Shown here: piece by piece, positions 1 through 11,527 of the stretch
Position numbering within the stretch: the first letter of the stretch is position 1
How the letters are laid out: each line of letters opens with the position of its first letter
NCBI GenBank assembly: GCA_964058805.1
Contig: CAXKVV010000343.1
Coordinates: 1 to 46,060 of the forward strand
Length of the DNA stretch: 46,060 bases
Source: Schoenoplectus triqueter
Lineage: Eukaryota; Streptophyta; Magnoliopsida; Poales; Cyperaceae
Direction of reading: 5' to 3'
Program-made: the position numbers and the translations under genes
The notes under the pieces: model-generated
Database searches by the model: none
Seen by the model: only the letters and a program-made list of their open reading frames with translations
What the model was told of the DNA's origin: nothing

Positions 1-40
1 CTGAATTTCCGAAACCATTTAATTTGAGATGCCATGATCA

Positions 41-190
41 GAGGCGGAGGGAGGGTTGGACGAGTCGGGACTTGACCTCTCAAGTTCTCAAAAGTTAGTT
101 AAATTGAGTAGTTATTGAATAATTTTAGAAATAAAATTTAAGATTTCGCCGTCTGACCCCCAATCCCTTTAATATTGGTACCGCCCTGCC
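41..190. mobile_element. Possible short hAT-like MITE remnant
   Basis: The segment opens with CAGAGGCGGAGGGAGG near 50 and closes with TACCGCCCTG near 190. These resemble the CAGGGGCGGA...CCGCCCCT(G/A) ends of the two better hAT-type elements at 40921 and 43009. The flanks agree in only about 5 of 8 positions, so no target-site duplication is proven. Confidence 0.4.
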
Positions 191-574
191 CAGAATGTCG
201 GGTCAACGAGGCATCCGTAAGCTGATTTAGAAGAGAATTGGTTGGTCATCAGTCATCTGGTTGCTCGACAATCATAAATTTTATTATCTCTATCTTTTGT
301 ATATCAAACAAAACACATACTATAGGCAGCATTCGATCAACTTCGTTTTTTATTTCGCTTTTAATTAAAAATATCTTTTCATTTTCTTTTCGTTACCTGA
401 AGTTCCACACTTATGTTCTGTGCTAAGAACTGTGAGCATTCTAAATTTCAAGGAAGCGCAAGATCGATATCAGGAAATTGAGTGTTTATAACTCATAAGC
501 TTCTCTTAAAACATTCTGATCGGTGGGCCCGAATTCAACATTTAAGGTTAGTTCTCTCTTTGCCTTTTTATTTC
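191..574. other. Intergenic, nothing recognised
   Basis: AT-rich sequence with one short open frame (238-426) that has no recognisable domain, no supporting splice signals and low-complexity composition. I see no gene here. Confidence 0.5.
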
Positions 575-926
575 TCCCCTTTACCTCAAAGTGGGCCGAG
601 ATATGGGCTCGTTTAATCAACAAGGACCTTATCATAGTGTGCCGAGATAAAGAAAGTACAGTACAATAATTAATAACACTTTTTGCTTTTATACAATATG
701 AAACAATATACTTACATACTTACAGCTACAAATACACAGAAATATCATAAATATTTAACCGAAAATACATGATGAGTATGGTATCATACAGATATATCTA
801 TATAGAACTGGGAAAAATAAAATAAAATAATGGTATAACAGATGGAACATTTTATGAACTATTTACACATGTACAAACTCCCAATATGACTACTGCATCT
901 TCCTGTGATTATTCTGAAACTTCAAT

Positions 927-1153
927 TCATTTGTTGCAAATGCATGACCTTATTTTGCAACGGCCATTCCCAGGACATGCTGGATGCCTTATCTGCCAAA
1001 ATTTAGCAATAGTTCATCAGTCATTTCTTCAACTTATGGTGTTAATTATGGCAATAAGCACAGGTTGAAAAAAGGAAGTAGATTATACAAAGGGAGAAGG
1101 ATATATATAACTTTTACCTCCTTAGGTTGTGATGGTTGACAGGGAGAGCTCAT
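927..1153 (-). CDS. Copy A: putative two-exon cysteine-containing micropeptide gene (33 aa)
   Basis: The model is complement(join(927..992,1118..1153)) with a 125-bp intron (993-1117) that starts GTAAAAG and ends TTTTGGCAG. Exon 1 encodes MSSPCQPSQPKE. Exon 2 encodes 21 residues containing CPGNGRCKIRSCIC and ends with TGA. I chose this ATG because it is the first one downstream of a clear TATA box (1235-1244), about 82 bp away. Three related copies (B, C, D) lie in the window. Between copies the exons keep their reading frame and stop-codon region while the intron changes length, which argues for coding. The peptide has Cys at positions 5, 18, 24, 29 and 31. It has no signal peptide or membrane segment. 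I do not recognise the family; it could be a cytosolic cysteine-rich micropeptide, or a non-coding RNA with a fortuitous ORF. Confidence 0.55.
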
Positions 1154-1234
1154 GCTGGCTTCTGTTCTAACTTGAAGATATTTTGGCTTATGTTGATTCC
1201 TCACAGATAACTGATTGTTGGCTTATGGGCTGCT

Positions 1235-1244
1235 CTATTTATAG
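1235..1244 (-). promoter_or_regulatory. TATA box of copy A
   Basis: On the minus strand this reads CTATAAATAG, a textbook plant TATA box. The identical 10-mer sits upstream of copies B, C and D, followed by a related leader. The expected start site about 30 bp downstream would leave a leader of roughly 50 nt before the ATG. Confidence 0.7.
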
Positions 1245-1788
1245 AAACATTACAGTATGCTTGAATTTGGATGGAATTTCTTTATTTTGTTTTGATGGAA
1301 TTTATGGTAAATTTCATGTTTTCTAATGTGTGCCAGCTTAGTCGATATTTTAATATATTATGGCATTCAAACTGCTGAGTTGGTATTGAAGTTGTAGCCG
1401 CAGGTAATTCACAGTATTTTGTTGGTAATTTACATGAACTTATTAACTTCTTCGCTCATTAATTTATTTTAACTTGTAAGCAAGAAATGTACAGATTACA
1501 GAAAATTTCCTTGGAGTCTGAATACTTACAACGAATTAATGACTTCGTGAATATAAACCTCATGATTATATCCCCAAGCAGCATGGAATTTTACGAGAAT
1601 TTAACATAAATATACATTTTCAGTACCAGACAAGAAAATCAACATATAATGTCGACAGTCGCCGTGACTGAGTTTAGTGTACGGACGTAAGACACCCTTT
1701 AGTCGGTTATGAGAAAGAATTAATGCAGTCAACATATATTAATATGTATAAGTTTTATAATTACTTTCAAGGAACTTTTCTTTAGAAA

Positions 1789-2828
1789 TCAAGATGTTTT
1801 GATTAGTTGGAGAGCTGTTTGTTTACACAAAGAATATGGAGTTTGGGAGTTTTTTTTTTATTTAGGATCAGATGAATATTGCTCTCTTATTCAAATGAAT
1901 TTGGAATTTTTTTTATGGTTATTCAAGTTTATGAAATTTTTGTTTAAAGTAGAAAATCAGGGAAATTTTTACGGGTAATTTATCTTTCTTTTTGGAAAAG
2001 TATTTGTTCATTATTATTTTTTTATGAGGATGTGTACCTAAAAGGTAGTGAATAATAGTAAAGATAATCTTTTTGGCATGATATTTGATATATGTAAATT
2101 CTTCACTTGCTTTTCAATTCCCACTTCTTTTTATAAAAATAAAATTTGATTGTAATATTACTGTAGCATAGCTATGGAATAATGGTAATATCCATATTCC
2201 TATAACTAGCAGTGCGGGTTTGAGACTTAGAAGGGAAAATACAATATTAATTACTCGATATTTTATATTATTTTCTTTTTCAATCTTCAATTCCAGAGAC
2301 TATGATTCGGGGCTTTTTTTGTACATTCTATGTATTTATTTTTAAATTCCAGGGGCATAAAGGTCTCACTGTGGGTTCTGTTTGGCAGATAAAATTATCC
2401 CTCAAAATTTAATTGTTTATTTAGTTAGCGGAAAATTCTTACCAAAAATATTCTGGTAAGAAAGGGTTGGTCAATTTCTATGCTTTGTGCGTTTTGTGCT
2501 TCTGATGAAATCATTGATTACTTGTTGGTTATATGTTTTGTCAGCTTTAATTTTTGAAATAATTTTAATAGGTATATTACCAGGGAAATTTTCTTGATTT
2601 TGGATTCTTCCCGAGCCGTGTGCAATCTACAGCTTCTTTAGATTCTAGTATTAGAGAATTTATTCAGCCTTTACGTGTTTATGGTTGACATATAAAAATT
2701 TTGAAATTTAGTAATTTTTCAAGGATCTTCATTTCATTCTGTAAGATCATTTTATTCTGATGTTTGATGTTTCCGAAAAAAAAATGAAAATCGAGAACTA
2801 ATTTCATCTGTTTTTATAAAAAAAAATA
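1789..2828. mobile_element. 1.04-kb insertion flanked by TTTAGAAA direct repeats
   Basis: The sister segment reads straight through this point (11047-11055), whereas unit 1 carries 1040 extra bases between TTTAGAAA at 1781-1788 and TTTAGAAA at 2829-2836. The right end is A-rich (TTTTTATAAAAAAAAATA), which would fit a retroposed, A-tailed insert with an 8-bp target duplication. I see no terminal inverted repeats and no coding capacity, so the element class is open. Loss from unit 2 is the alternative. Confidence 0.45.
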
Positions 2829-2919
2829 TTTAGAAAGTGAATGTGTGGGATGGATTTAATTTGGACATTCAATTACGGTAATTAAATAGTTGAAATTGGG
2901 ACTTACTACGTGAATACAT

Positions 2920-2922
<3 letters not shown>

Positions 2923-2969
<47 letters not shown>
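2923..2969. repeat. (AT)n microsatellite
   Basis: About 23 uninterrupted AT dinucleotides. The corresponding position in the sister segment (near 11322) has only GTGATATAATTATTGC, so the tract expanded after duplication. Confidence 0.95.
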
Positions 2970-2970
<1 letters not shown>

Positions 2971-3276
2971 CTAAGTCGTATATAAATCACGAAATTCATA
3001 CCCGTACACGTCAAGTCAAAGTAGAAAATTAGAAGGAAAAACAGTAAACTATTTATATATGTGAAAGTCAAGTAATCACCAAAAAACTTGATTAATTATG
3101 ATTCTTCAACCCGCCAAATTAAAAAAAAAATCCTCGTCAGTATCCTAGTACGAATCTCCAGGCCAAGACCATGATTAATGCATTTTACTAGTAGAAATTG
3201 CTTGCAAGCTGGTGGGATTTTTCTTATTGATTGGAAAATAACACACTTATTTAATAATTCAATAACTGGTATATAA

Positions 3277-3505
3277 AAAATAGGGTGAGGTTGGCAACTA
3301 ATAATTTTTTGATAACCTTGACAATCAAGCTCATATAAATATAAATTCATCGAAAATCTCAAAATGAAAAAAAAATTACAAATATATTTTTAAACTTATG
3401 GATTGATTGTGATTTAATTTTGCATGCAATTGAAGTGTCATTTGATATTTTATCAAAGCCTATTAAAATTATATGATAATTTTAATGATTTAAATTTAAT
3501 AGTGT
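3277..3505. mobile_element. Truncated foldback MITE (same insertion as 12277-12650)
   Basis: The segment starts AGGGTGAGGTTGGCAACTAATAA and continues with GATAACCTTGACAATCAAGCTCATAT, matching the left arm and middle of the fuller element at 12277-12650. The right arm is missing after about 3505. It sits at the matching place in the duplicated unit, so it was inserted before duplication and lost its right half later. Confidence 0.6.
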
Positions 3506-3897
3506 CTCGGTACATAAAATAAATTACTTATTACCATAAAATAAATGTATCGAGCGATACGACGTGAATTGTAATTCAGAGAAGATTCACTAAAGATTCG
3601 TCTGATTAATTCGTATCTTGAATGGTACGATACTGACTACCAACAAAGATCTTTTCCTGTTACTTATTTTCTATAACCTTCAAATTTTTAAAAAATCAGC
3701 AAGCAAATTGAGTTGCATTTTGTAAACTGTGGATAGCTCACATGAAAATATATTGAAATAACATGTATTAATTTTCAGAAGCTAACAATTATGTCGGAAT
3801 CGGATGCATACAATTGGCTGGAAGTTTCCAGTATTGCTGGAAAAATCAGGATTTTGGCCGACTGTGGATTTTATCAACCCACTTATTTATGAGCGAT

Positions 3898-4325
3898 TTT
3901 TTTATTATAATTATTCAAATTATTTTAATTTTAATAATAATAGTGATAAAACCAAAATTTTAAGAATATAAATGATAGCATACCACTGTCAGTGGCGTGT
4001 TGTAAAAGCATCTCTGTCAGTGGCGTCTTTCCTTTTTTGTTTTACTTTTTAGTTATTTTTTTAAAATTGAAAGACGTCAGTGAGAGTGGTGTTTTTCTCA
4101 CTGACGCTAGAATTAAGTAGCCACTCTAAGTTCTTTTAAAAAAAAAAAGAACTAAAAGTCGTCACTCTCAGTGGCATGTTTGCACAAATGCACAGTGAGA
4201 TTGATGCGTTTATATTGCGTCACTGACAGTGTCGCGTTACCATTTGTATTCTTAAAATTTAATTTTTATCACTCTTAGTATTAAATTAGAATTATTTAAA
4301 TAATTATTATAAAAAAAACTGCTTC
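3898..4325. mobile_element. Foldback MITE with CACTGTCAGTGGCG modules (diverged copy)
   Basis: The terminal arms of about 100 bp are inverted repeats (GATTTTTTTATTATAATTATTCAAA...; ...TTATTATAAAAAAAACTGC). The interior carries several copies, in both orientations, of a CACTGTCAGTGGCG-like module. The element is related to the better-preserved ones at 14053-14390 and 40104-40515. Possible 9-bp flanks (TTATTTATG and TTCTTTATC) match at 7 of 9 positions only. Confidence 0.7.
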
Positions 4326-5080
4326 TTTATCGTTGATGCGTCTATGTGTGGTTACATTAAGATTTTGCTTTTCCGATTTCGACGAGGAAAGGAATGAAAT
4401 GAAAAGAGAAATAGTAAAAAAAAAAGATTCAATTCAAGGACAGTTTACTTTTTCATCACTCTTGTTCACCCTCGTTCTTCCTCTACGGAGCACAGCCTAA
4501 AAGCACATTTGCTCATATGATGAAATGTGCGAAAAGTTCTCTTCGGCCTAATATATATTTCAATCCTGGAAGAGTGGCAGTTTTTGTAAATATATATGAT
4601 TTGAACAAACCAAAACGTAATTGCAACTCGTATTTTAATTGGAGACATTACATGAAACGAGTCATGTTGGATAAAATTAAAAACATTAATTTTCAATTAT
4701 TGAAGCTAGCAAATGTAGATATGATGTAGACCATGCAAGATATTTTATATTTTCTTAATTAATTCAAGTAGTATAATCTATACAATTCATTTGATTAACT
4801 AAAATTTAATACATTTATTGGAAGTACAATACATTAATTAATATAAGCACGATGTGCGTTTTATCCAATCTGAAACAAGAAAAATTACATACTTGCAGAT
4901 ACAAATAGCTATATCATAAACAACCAAAAACAGAGGGGCACGGATACATATATGGATATATCTATACAGAACTGAAAAAAAAAACTGGAACATTTTAATT
5001 ATATATTTACACATATATACAAACAAATGATGAGTTGACCTCCCTATAAGTACTGCATCTTCCTGAGATTTTCTCAAATT

Positions 5081-5319
5081 TTAAGTTAGTTTGTTGTGAA
5101 TGCATGTCCTTATTTTGCAACGCTCTTTCCCTTGACATGAGGGACGATTTATCTGCCAAATTAATTTACCAATGCTTCATCAGTTGTTGCTTCAATTCAT
5201 CTTGTTACGAAAATACTAGCAAGCAAGAAAAAAAAATTAAATGTTGTTAATTTAAGAGAGTTGGATATATATATCTTTACCAGTGGTTTAGCAGGCCTCG
5301 GTCGACAAAGAGAGCTCAT
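5081..5319 (-). CDS. Copy B: putative two-exon cysteine-containing micropeptide gene (36 aa)
   Basis: The model is complement(join(5081..5152,5281..5319)) with a 128-bp intron that starts GTAAAG and ends TTTGGCAG. Exon 1 encodes MSSLCRPRPAKPL and exon 2 encodes 23 residues with the core CQGKERCKIRTCIHNK, ending TAA. Compared with copy D (15596-15823), the two exons have no indels. They differ at about nine bases, giving four residue changes (A/I, Q/P, R/D, T/S) and at least two silent changes, while the introns differ in length by 11 bp. The fifth Cys of copy A is His here, and the stop lies two codons later. The ATG is the first after the TATA box at 5388-5397. The function is unknown; I infer coding from frame conservation only. 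Confidence 0.55.
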
Positions 5320-5387
5320 ATTTTTATCTTTCCTTTTCCTTATCTGTTGCAACTCAAGTCCCCACAGAGAACTGATTCAGGGCAGCT

Positions 5388-5397
5388 CTATTTATAG
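5388..5397 (-). promoter_or_regulatory. TATA box of copy B
   Basis: CTATAAATAG on the minus strand, about 70 bp upstream of the copy B ATG. It is followed by the leader motif CTGAATCAGTTCTCTGTGGGG, which is shared with copy D. Confidence 0.7.
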
Positions 5398-6320
5398 CGA
5401 AATCTCAGTTAATATGCTTGAATTTGTATGGAATTTTATGGTAAATTTCATGGGTCTCTAAAAGCATGTATGCCAGAGTTGCTATTATTTTGACTGATTT
5501 GTCATTTCTATTCAAAAGTCAGAAATATTCAGTCACATTTACAAAGAATTTCTTAGGATGCAGGATACTTCAACAAATCAATTTATTAATGTAAATCACC
5601 CTTCATACATATTAATTCCATATGTACATCTCATCTTAATTAATTTGTAATGGAAAATTCACAGGTATGGGCCCAGGAAGATTACCTTTAAGAGAGAGAG
5701 AAATATTTTAAAACAATATCAATTAGGACATGAGGTCTAAATTGACTCAGACCTGTCTTAATAATTTAATTTTATGGTTGGTTAATTAATTAATTGAATG
5801 TACGCTGAAGTCTTGTATCGCACAGCAATTAATACAGAGCAAAGGTCGTTCGCTTGGGGATATTAGCAAGCAACACATTATTTGAATGTTCGTCGATTTT
5901 GTCCTGTGATATAAAAAAAGGTTAGCTCATATTTTGATGGGAAAATACATATGAAAAATTCTTTTAAAATGAGGCGAATATCCTTCGCTAGCTAAAAAAA
6001 ATAGAATTTTTTTTTCTGATTATCTCGATCTCACTAATCAAGAAACTTTACTTTTAAAATGCACGTACATGAAAATCCTAGATTAATTACTGACAACCAC
6101 ATTTTTTTAAAAAAATATTTTCACTGTTAATTTTTAAAATATGCATTAATTTATCGTTTAAAATATCAATATAAAACTAACAATCAATTAACGGGCCTCG
6201 TTAATTATGGTATTCCACATGAATATATTTTGTCATTTTTTTCATCATTGTATATAATATAGCCGATGCATGATTTCTTATATCGGAAATCTAAAATATT
6301 AGATGAAAATGTATATATTT

Positions 6321-6714
6321 GAAGACCAAAATAAATATGCTTTACTTTATTGTATTAATTGGTCTCGTAATTTGCTGATTATATTTTTGAAATTTTGTGA
6401 TAGGACGCCTATCACATTAAAAGATAACTTAAATTAATTATTTGAAGATTAATATTTAAATTTGTCAATTTGAAAAAGAAAAGTTTGATCGTAAACTATA
6501 ACTTTAGAAATAAATGTATTATTCGGACGTTTGTCTTAGTGGATAGGAAGGAAACGAATTAAATCTGGGGAGCAACATAGCCGCAGTGGAAGTTTACAAG
6601 AAATTAACGCAAATAAATTTCATCAAGCAAACTTCAACCCACCGATCAAGTTTGTAGTTGTCGGGGTGTTGAGTGTTGACTATTCACCCGTGTACACACC
6701 TTTTTTGATATTTA
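6321..6714. other. Intergenic, nothing recognised
   Basis: AT-rich spacer just past the end of duplicated unit 1. It has no ORF, RNA gene or repeat that I can support. Confidence 0.5.
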
Positions 6715-7115
6715 AATTAGGGAAGGGATCACTTGACAATGGTTATCTTGACAATTTTGATAATAAAATTTTAAATATTATGAAAAAAACTTAAAAATAG
6801 AATTTTTTTTATAAATATATTTTTCTACCTATAAATTGATAGTTATTCAAATTTTATACAATTTCATTATCATTTGATAATTCATCAAAAACCGTTAAAT
6901 TATACCCGTTACAAATTGTATAAAATTTTAATGGTCCTTGATGGAGTATCAAACGATAATGAAATTACATAAAATTTGAATTACCATCATCTATAAGTAG
7001 AAGAACATAACTATAATATTTTTTTCTATTTTTAAGATTTTTTGAGTATTTATTTAAAAATTTATTGTCATGATTGTCAAAATAATCCATTATCAAATGA
7101 TCCCCACCCTTTAAA
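6715..7115. mobile_element. Foldback MITE, GGATCACTTGACAATGG type
   Basis: The left end AGGGAAGGGATCACTTGACAATGG pairs with the right end CCATTATCAAATGATCCCCACCC. The interior also folds back: ATCATTTGATAATTCATCAA around 6870 pairs with TGATGGAGTATCAAACGATAA around 6940. The family is related to the element at 12277-12650, which has similar GATC...GATCCCCACCCC ends. It has no coding capacity; the ORF at 6965-7252 is a by-product of the arm. Confidence 0.65.
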
Positions 7116-7796
7116 TTAATGAGGGAACATTTCATATACATTGATAGTATGTTTACAACAGTTATGGATTTAATTCGGACATTCGCGCAAGTTAAATGAG
7201 TTAAAAGTAGGAGGATTTTGTTGGGCACTAAGTCAAAATAAAAGTATATCATTTTTATGTGGAAATGAAATTTAATGGGTTTATTTTTAGCCTAACCAAT
7301 AAATTTGGGAATAAATACTTTGAAAAAGAAAGAATAAGATTCATTTAAGTTAAGTTGGGAACATTCCGTAGGAATTACATGTAGTACATTGCCAATGCCA
7401 AGTCATATATCATATATATATAAATGGTGAAATTTCCCTGCACATTGGAATATTAGAAGGAAATAATCTAAACAAGAGACGTAATTCACATTTGAATGGA
7501 TCTGAATCTATTCTTATGGATTCTTAATTTCATATATATCAATAGGTTGATTTCACACCAATTTCATATATATCAATAAATTAATTTTCTTCAAACAATA
7601 TTTTATAGCAGAAGATCATTTGGAAGACGAATTATTTAGCATTTAAAATAATAAAAAATATGTGAGACGACGATCCAATACAAAAATATTAAAATAGCAG
7701 TAATGCAACCCAGACAAAATGTAAAGGGAAATCCTGAGACGACAATCCAATACAATAATTAACTCGATATAGTGGACCCTTTCTATACTATTATGA
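7116..7796. other. Intergenic, nothing recognised
   Basis: AT-rich spacer with a few short direct repeats, such as TTTCATATATATCAATA twice near 7530-7575 and GACGACAATCCAATACAA-like strings near 7665 and 7738. No gene was seen. Confidence 0.5.
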
Positions 7797-8402
7797 TTTA
7801 GAGGTTTGCTTATACTCGCCGGTTACAACTCGTACCCGCCTACTCGTGCCTGTTACCCGGGGTATCCGTACCCGTGCCTGGGTATAGACGGGTACACGGG
7901 TACGGGCATGAGATGGACCGGTCAACATTATTTCGGAAAAAACCCATCGTACCCGTACCCGCCTACCCGCCGCCCGCTGCCCGTACCCGTACCCGCCTAC
8001 CCGCCCGCCCGTGCCCCACCAAAAATTTCAAAATTCAAAAAAATCCCCCCCGAAACCCGTTAACCCGTTCATTTTAAACGTCTTGAACCCGTCTATCCGT
8101 TTATTTATATTTTATTATTTTAAATTAATTGATTTAAGATATTTTTTATTTATATTTTAAACGTTTATTTTAAATTATTTGATTTTTAAACGTTCATTTT
8201 AAATTTGATTTAAAAAACAACAACAAAAAATCCCGTACCCGTCTACCCGTGCCCGAGTACCCTCGTACCCGTGGTACTCGTGTACTTGCGACGGGCACGG
8301 GTATGAGACGAGTAGGGTACGGTTTTGAAAAAAAAAACCTGTCTACCCGTGCCCGCCGTACCCGTGCCCGCCCTACCCGCCGCCCGCCGCGGGTGTACTC
8401 TA
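7797..8402. mobile_element. Inverted-repeat element with ACCCGTACCCG-type ends
   Basis: Two GC-rich outer blocks, 7815-8075 and 8230-8400, are built of short ACCCGTACCCGCC-like runs and their complements (ACGGGTACGGGCATGAGA against ACGGGCACGGGTATGAGA). They flank an AT-rich middle. This matches the style of the CCCGACCCGA-type hAT MITEs at 11528 and 31895. The extreme ends start TAGAGG and finish ACTCTA, but I find no clear target duplication. ORFs across it (7806-8063, 8243-8527) are low-complexity by-products. Confidence 0.6.
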
Positions 8403-9982
8403 ACAAAAACTGTTACTATTAAAATTTGCCATCTTGTCATATATGTGATATCTAATCTCACAAAAAGAAAGAAAGCAATAAAAAATTTATGATATGTTCT
8501 TATAAAATGGAAGTTCACACAGACCACAAAACATATTTACTGACATAAAGTCAATCACAGCAATATCATATCTGGTAGTAATATAACACATAAATCAATA
8601 CAAATTAAAGGAGTTAACAAAGGGCAATGAAGATTTTGTACAACAACAAAAAACAGAAGTGAAAACATTATATTTTAATATGATTAATAGCATCGCTGCA
8701 TGAGGTACTTGCGGTAGGCTGATTAAGACTGGTTTTAGATGTATTTAGCACAATTAAGATACATCATATCATTTAAATACAACATAATTAAATATAACAT
8801 GATTGACACGATATGTTTTAGTCGTGTCATATCAAAACTATATTATGCTCTCTCACAGATACGATATATCATGTCATGATACCAAAAAAAATACGATAAA
8901 ATATGAGAGACGACGTACATTCATAACATGACACTAGACGACAAAAAATTAAAACACTACTCCCCTATACCTCCGAGTGGGCCGCAATATGGGCTTGTTT
9001 AATCAACGAGGACCCTATCATAGTCAAAATTTCAGCTGATGAAATTTCCAATATTGACGGAAAATCAACTCGTCCTCTTTTTTGTGGGATCAACAAAAGA
9101 TTTGCCACTAATTCAATATTATGAGGTGTCAAATATCTTGAGGATCGATTGTATTGTTCGAGTAAGATTAATGATTCTCAATTATTGAAGCGAGATTTTT
9201 AATTTTCATTGGAGTAGTACAAACATATAGGATTCAATAAATTTTTTCTTGTCCATTAATGTTTTTTTTTATGAAAAATAAGGGTCCAGCCCCTATTTAT
9301 ATTTATTGTACCAAAAAAATGTTGGTACATGAGATAAAAATTAAAATAAAAATAAGAGATGAAAAATGAAAACAAACAACTCAAGAGGATTGAGTTGGCG
9401 AAAAGTTAAAAGATGAAAAAAAAACATAAAATATCCTGTATCCAGGAAAAAAGACAAAAGATATCAGTAAAAATCATTTCATCACCCTAACATTGCCAAC
9501 TGATCCTGTACTTGATCAAATAAATGGTAAATGCTTTGTTCTTTGCTTGTAAAAATTCTTTAACACATTTTCCTCCATATTACGAATTGTGTAATTATCA
9601 GTACGTTGCGATATTTTTTTATCACGTGTTAATGCTATTAAGTTTCGCTCTGTGCCCCTTCGTTAATTAAATTGCAGGATATTTATCATTATCTCAAAAT
9701 TAAGTTTGTACCCATCTAAAGAAAGTACAGTACATTAATTAATAACACAATTGCTTTTATACAATATATTTTCGTACTTATAGCTACAAAATACACAGAA
9801 ATATCATAGATGTTTAACCGAAAAGACATAAGCATGGTAGCATACAGATAGAGCTATATAGAGCTGGAAAAAAAAAAGAAAATAATGGTATAACAAATGG
9901 AACTTTTTATGAACTATCTACACATGTACAAACTACCAACATGACTACTGCATCCTCCTATGTTTTCTTTTGAAACTTCAAT

Positions 9983-10091
9983 TCATTGGTTGCAAATGCA
10001 CGATCTTATTTTGGCTTATGTCAGTTCTGTGTTTCTTTTTCTTGTCTGTGATTCCTCACAGAGAACTGATTCTGGGCTGCTCTATTTATAG
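9983..10091 (-). pseudogene. Copy C: broken micropeptide gene (exon 1, intron and most of exon 2 deleted)
   Basis: The TATA box (10082-10091, CTATAAATAG), the leader start and the gene tail remain. From 10012 down to 9983 the minus strand still encodes KIRSCICNQ plus TGA, matching the end of copy A. The leader sequence CATAAGCCAAAATA runs directly into exon-2 sequence AAATAAGATCGTG. In intact copy A these two sites are separated by about 220 bp and share CAAAATA, so a deletion at 7-bp microhomology explains the loss. The 3' flank remains alignable with copies A, B and D. Confidence 0.7.
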
Positions 10092-10639
10092 AAACATCGC
10101 AGTATGCTTGAATTTGTATGGAATTTATTTTATTTTGTTTTGATGGAATTTTGGATGGAATTTATGGTAAATTTCATGTTTTCCTAATGTGTACAAGCTT
10201 AGTCGACATTGTACGTAATATATTATGGCATTCAAACTACAGAGTTGATATTGAAGTTACAGGTAATTCACAGTATTTTTGTTGGTAACTTTGCATGAAT
10301 TTATGTTCTTCGCTCATTAATTTATTTTAATTTGCACGCATGAAATGTACAGATTATAGAGAATTTCCTTGGAGTCTGAATACTTCAACAAATTAATGAC
10401 TTCGTCAATATAAACCTCTTGGTAATATCCCCAAACGGCCGACCTTGTATGCATTATAGCAGCATGGAAATTTACGAGAATTTAACATAAATATACTTTC
10501 TCAGTACCAGTCAAGAAAATCAACATATATTGTGGACAGTCGGCATGACTGAGTTTAGTGTACGGACGTAAGACACCTTCAGGCGGTCTATGGAAGGAAT
10601 TAATGCAATCAACGATTAAAAGATATTAATTATGTCTCC

Positions 10640-10965
10640 ATGTTTTTTTAATTTCTAACAATTTAAAATTTAAAACTGAAATATCAAAATAAAATGATTA
10701 TATTTGATCTAGTTCAATTATTTATGTATAGATTAAAAATATGTTGTTTTAATATTTTTTTATGTGACATAAAAAGTTTATAAAAAAATCATTAATATGA
10801 CTAATTTCTAAACCTTGTTTTTATAACATGTTGATTTGTATAAAATGAATGTGAAAATAATATTTGTTTATGCATTAGAAGAAAATATAATATAGATCAA
10901 ATTATAGGTTTTATTTTGATTTTTCAGTTTTAAATTTTGAGTTATTAGAAATTTAAAAAGTGAAT
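10640..10965. mobile_element. Foldback MITE in unit 2 only
   Basis: The left arm (ATGTTTTTTTAATTTCTAACAATTTAAAATTTAAAACTG...ATTTGATCT) is inversely repeated at 10895-10965 (AGATCAAATTATAGGTTTTATTTTGATTTTTCAGTTTTAAATT...GCAT). The arms are about 70 bp. Unit 1 lacks it, so it inserted after the duplication. Confidence 0.65.
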
Positions 10966-11066
10966 GCATGACTAAAATATAAAAAAATTGAGACACTTGA
11001 ATCTTCATCATTTAAGTTTTATATATACTTGCAAGGAACTTTTCTTTAGAAAGTGTATGCGTGGAA

Positions 11067-11240
11067 TATCATATACTCTGGTTTAGAGAGTAAAAATTAA
11101 TTTCTTTTTTTGCAGGGAGTTAAAATTATTTTTTTTAATATAAGTATTTTTTATTTTTTTAAAATTTATATAATTATAAATATATTTTAAAAAAAAATCC
11201 GAAGGCAGCTGCTGACTCCTGTTAGATCCGCCCCCGCTTT
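11067..11240. mobile_element. Probable small TE remnant ending AGATCCGCCCCCGC
   Basis: Unit 1 lacks these about 170 bases. The right end, CTGTTAGATCCGCCCCCGC, resembles the CCGCCCC ends of hAT-type MITEs in this window. The left end is not clear. Confidence 0.35.
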
Positions 11241-11527
11241 TATGGGATGGATTTAATTTGGACATTCAAGTACGGTAACTAAATAGTTCAAATTGGAACA
11301 TACTACCGTGAATACGTGATATAATTATTGCTGAGTCATATATAAATCACGAAATTTAAATCCGTACACGTCAAATCAAAGAACAAAATTAGAAGGAAAA
11401 CAATAAATTATTTATCCATATGAAAGTCAAATGACCAGATTATCAACAAAGTTGACAAATTTATTGTTCTTCAACCCACCTAAATAAAAAAAGAAAATTC
11501 TTCGTCAGTACATGATTTCCTGCCACC

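Larger units (their letters stand above)
575..6320. repeat. Tandem segmental duplication, unit 1 (carries peptide genes A and B)
   Basis: This segment aligns by eye, in the same order and orientation, with 8950-16735. Anchor pairs are 592-640 with 8977-9025, 660-830 with 9720-9870, 1237-1735 with 10084-10620, 2838-3070 with 11232-11425, 3630-3885 with 13570-13965, 4440-5460 with 14525-16025, and 5690-6310 with 16150-16730. The offset grows from about 8.4 to 10.5 kb because the copies took different insertions. Similarity covers non-coding DNA, so this is a DNA-level duplication, not retroposition. Confidence 0.85.

Noticed and set aside
927..1153. MicroRNA precursor reading of the A-D loci
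   Set aside because: I looked for a stem pairing exon 2 with the intron or leader and for known plant microRNA sequences and saw neither. The conserved splice sites and indel-free exons favour a peptide gene, though a folding calculation would be needed to exclude it.
7806..8527. Pro/Tyr- and Arg-rich ORFs on both strands
   Set aside because: They are translations of the ACCCGTACCCG runs in the inverted-repeat element.
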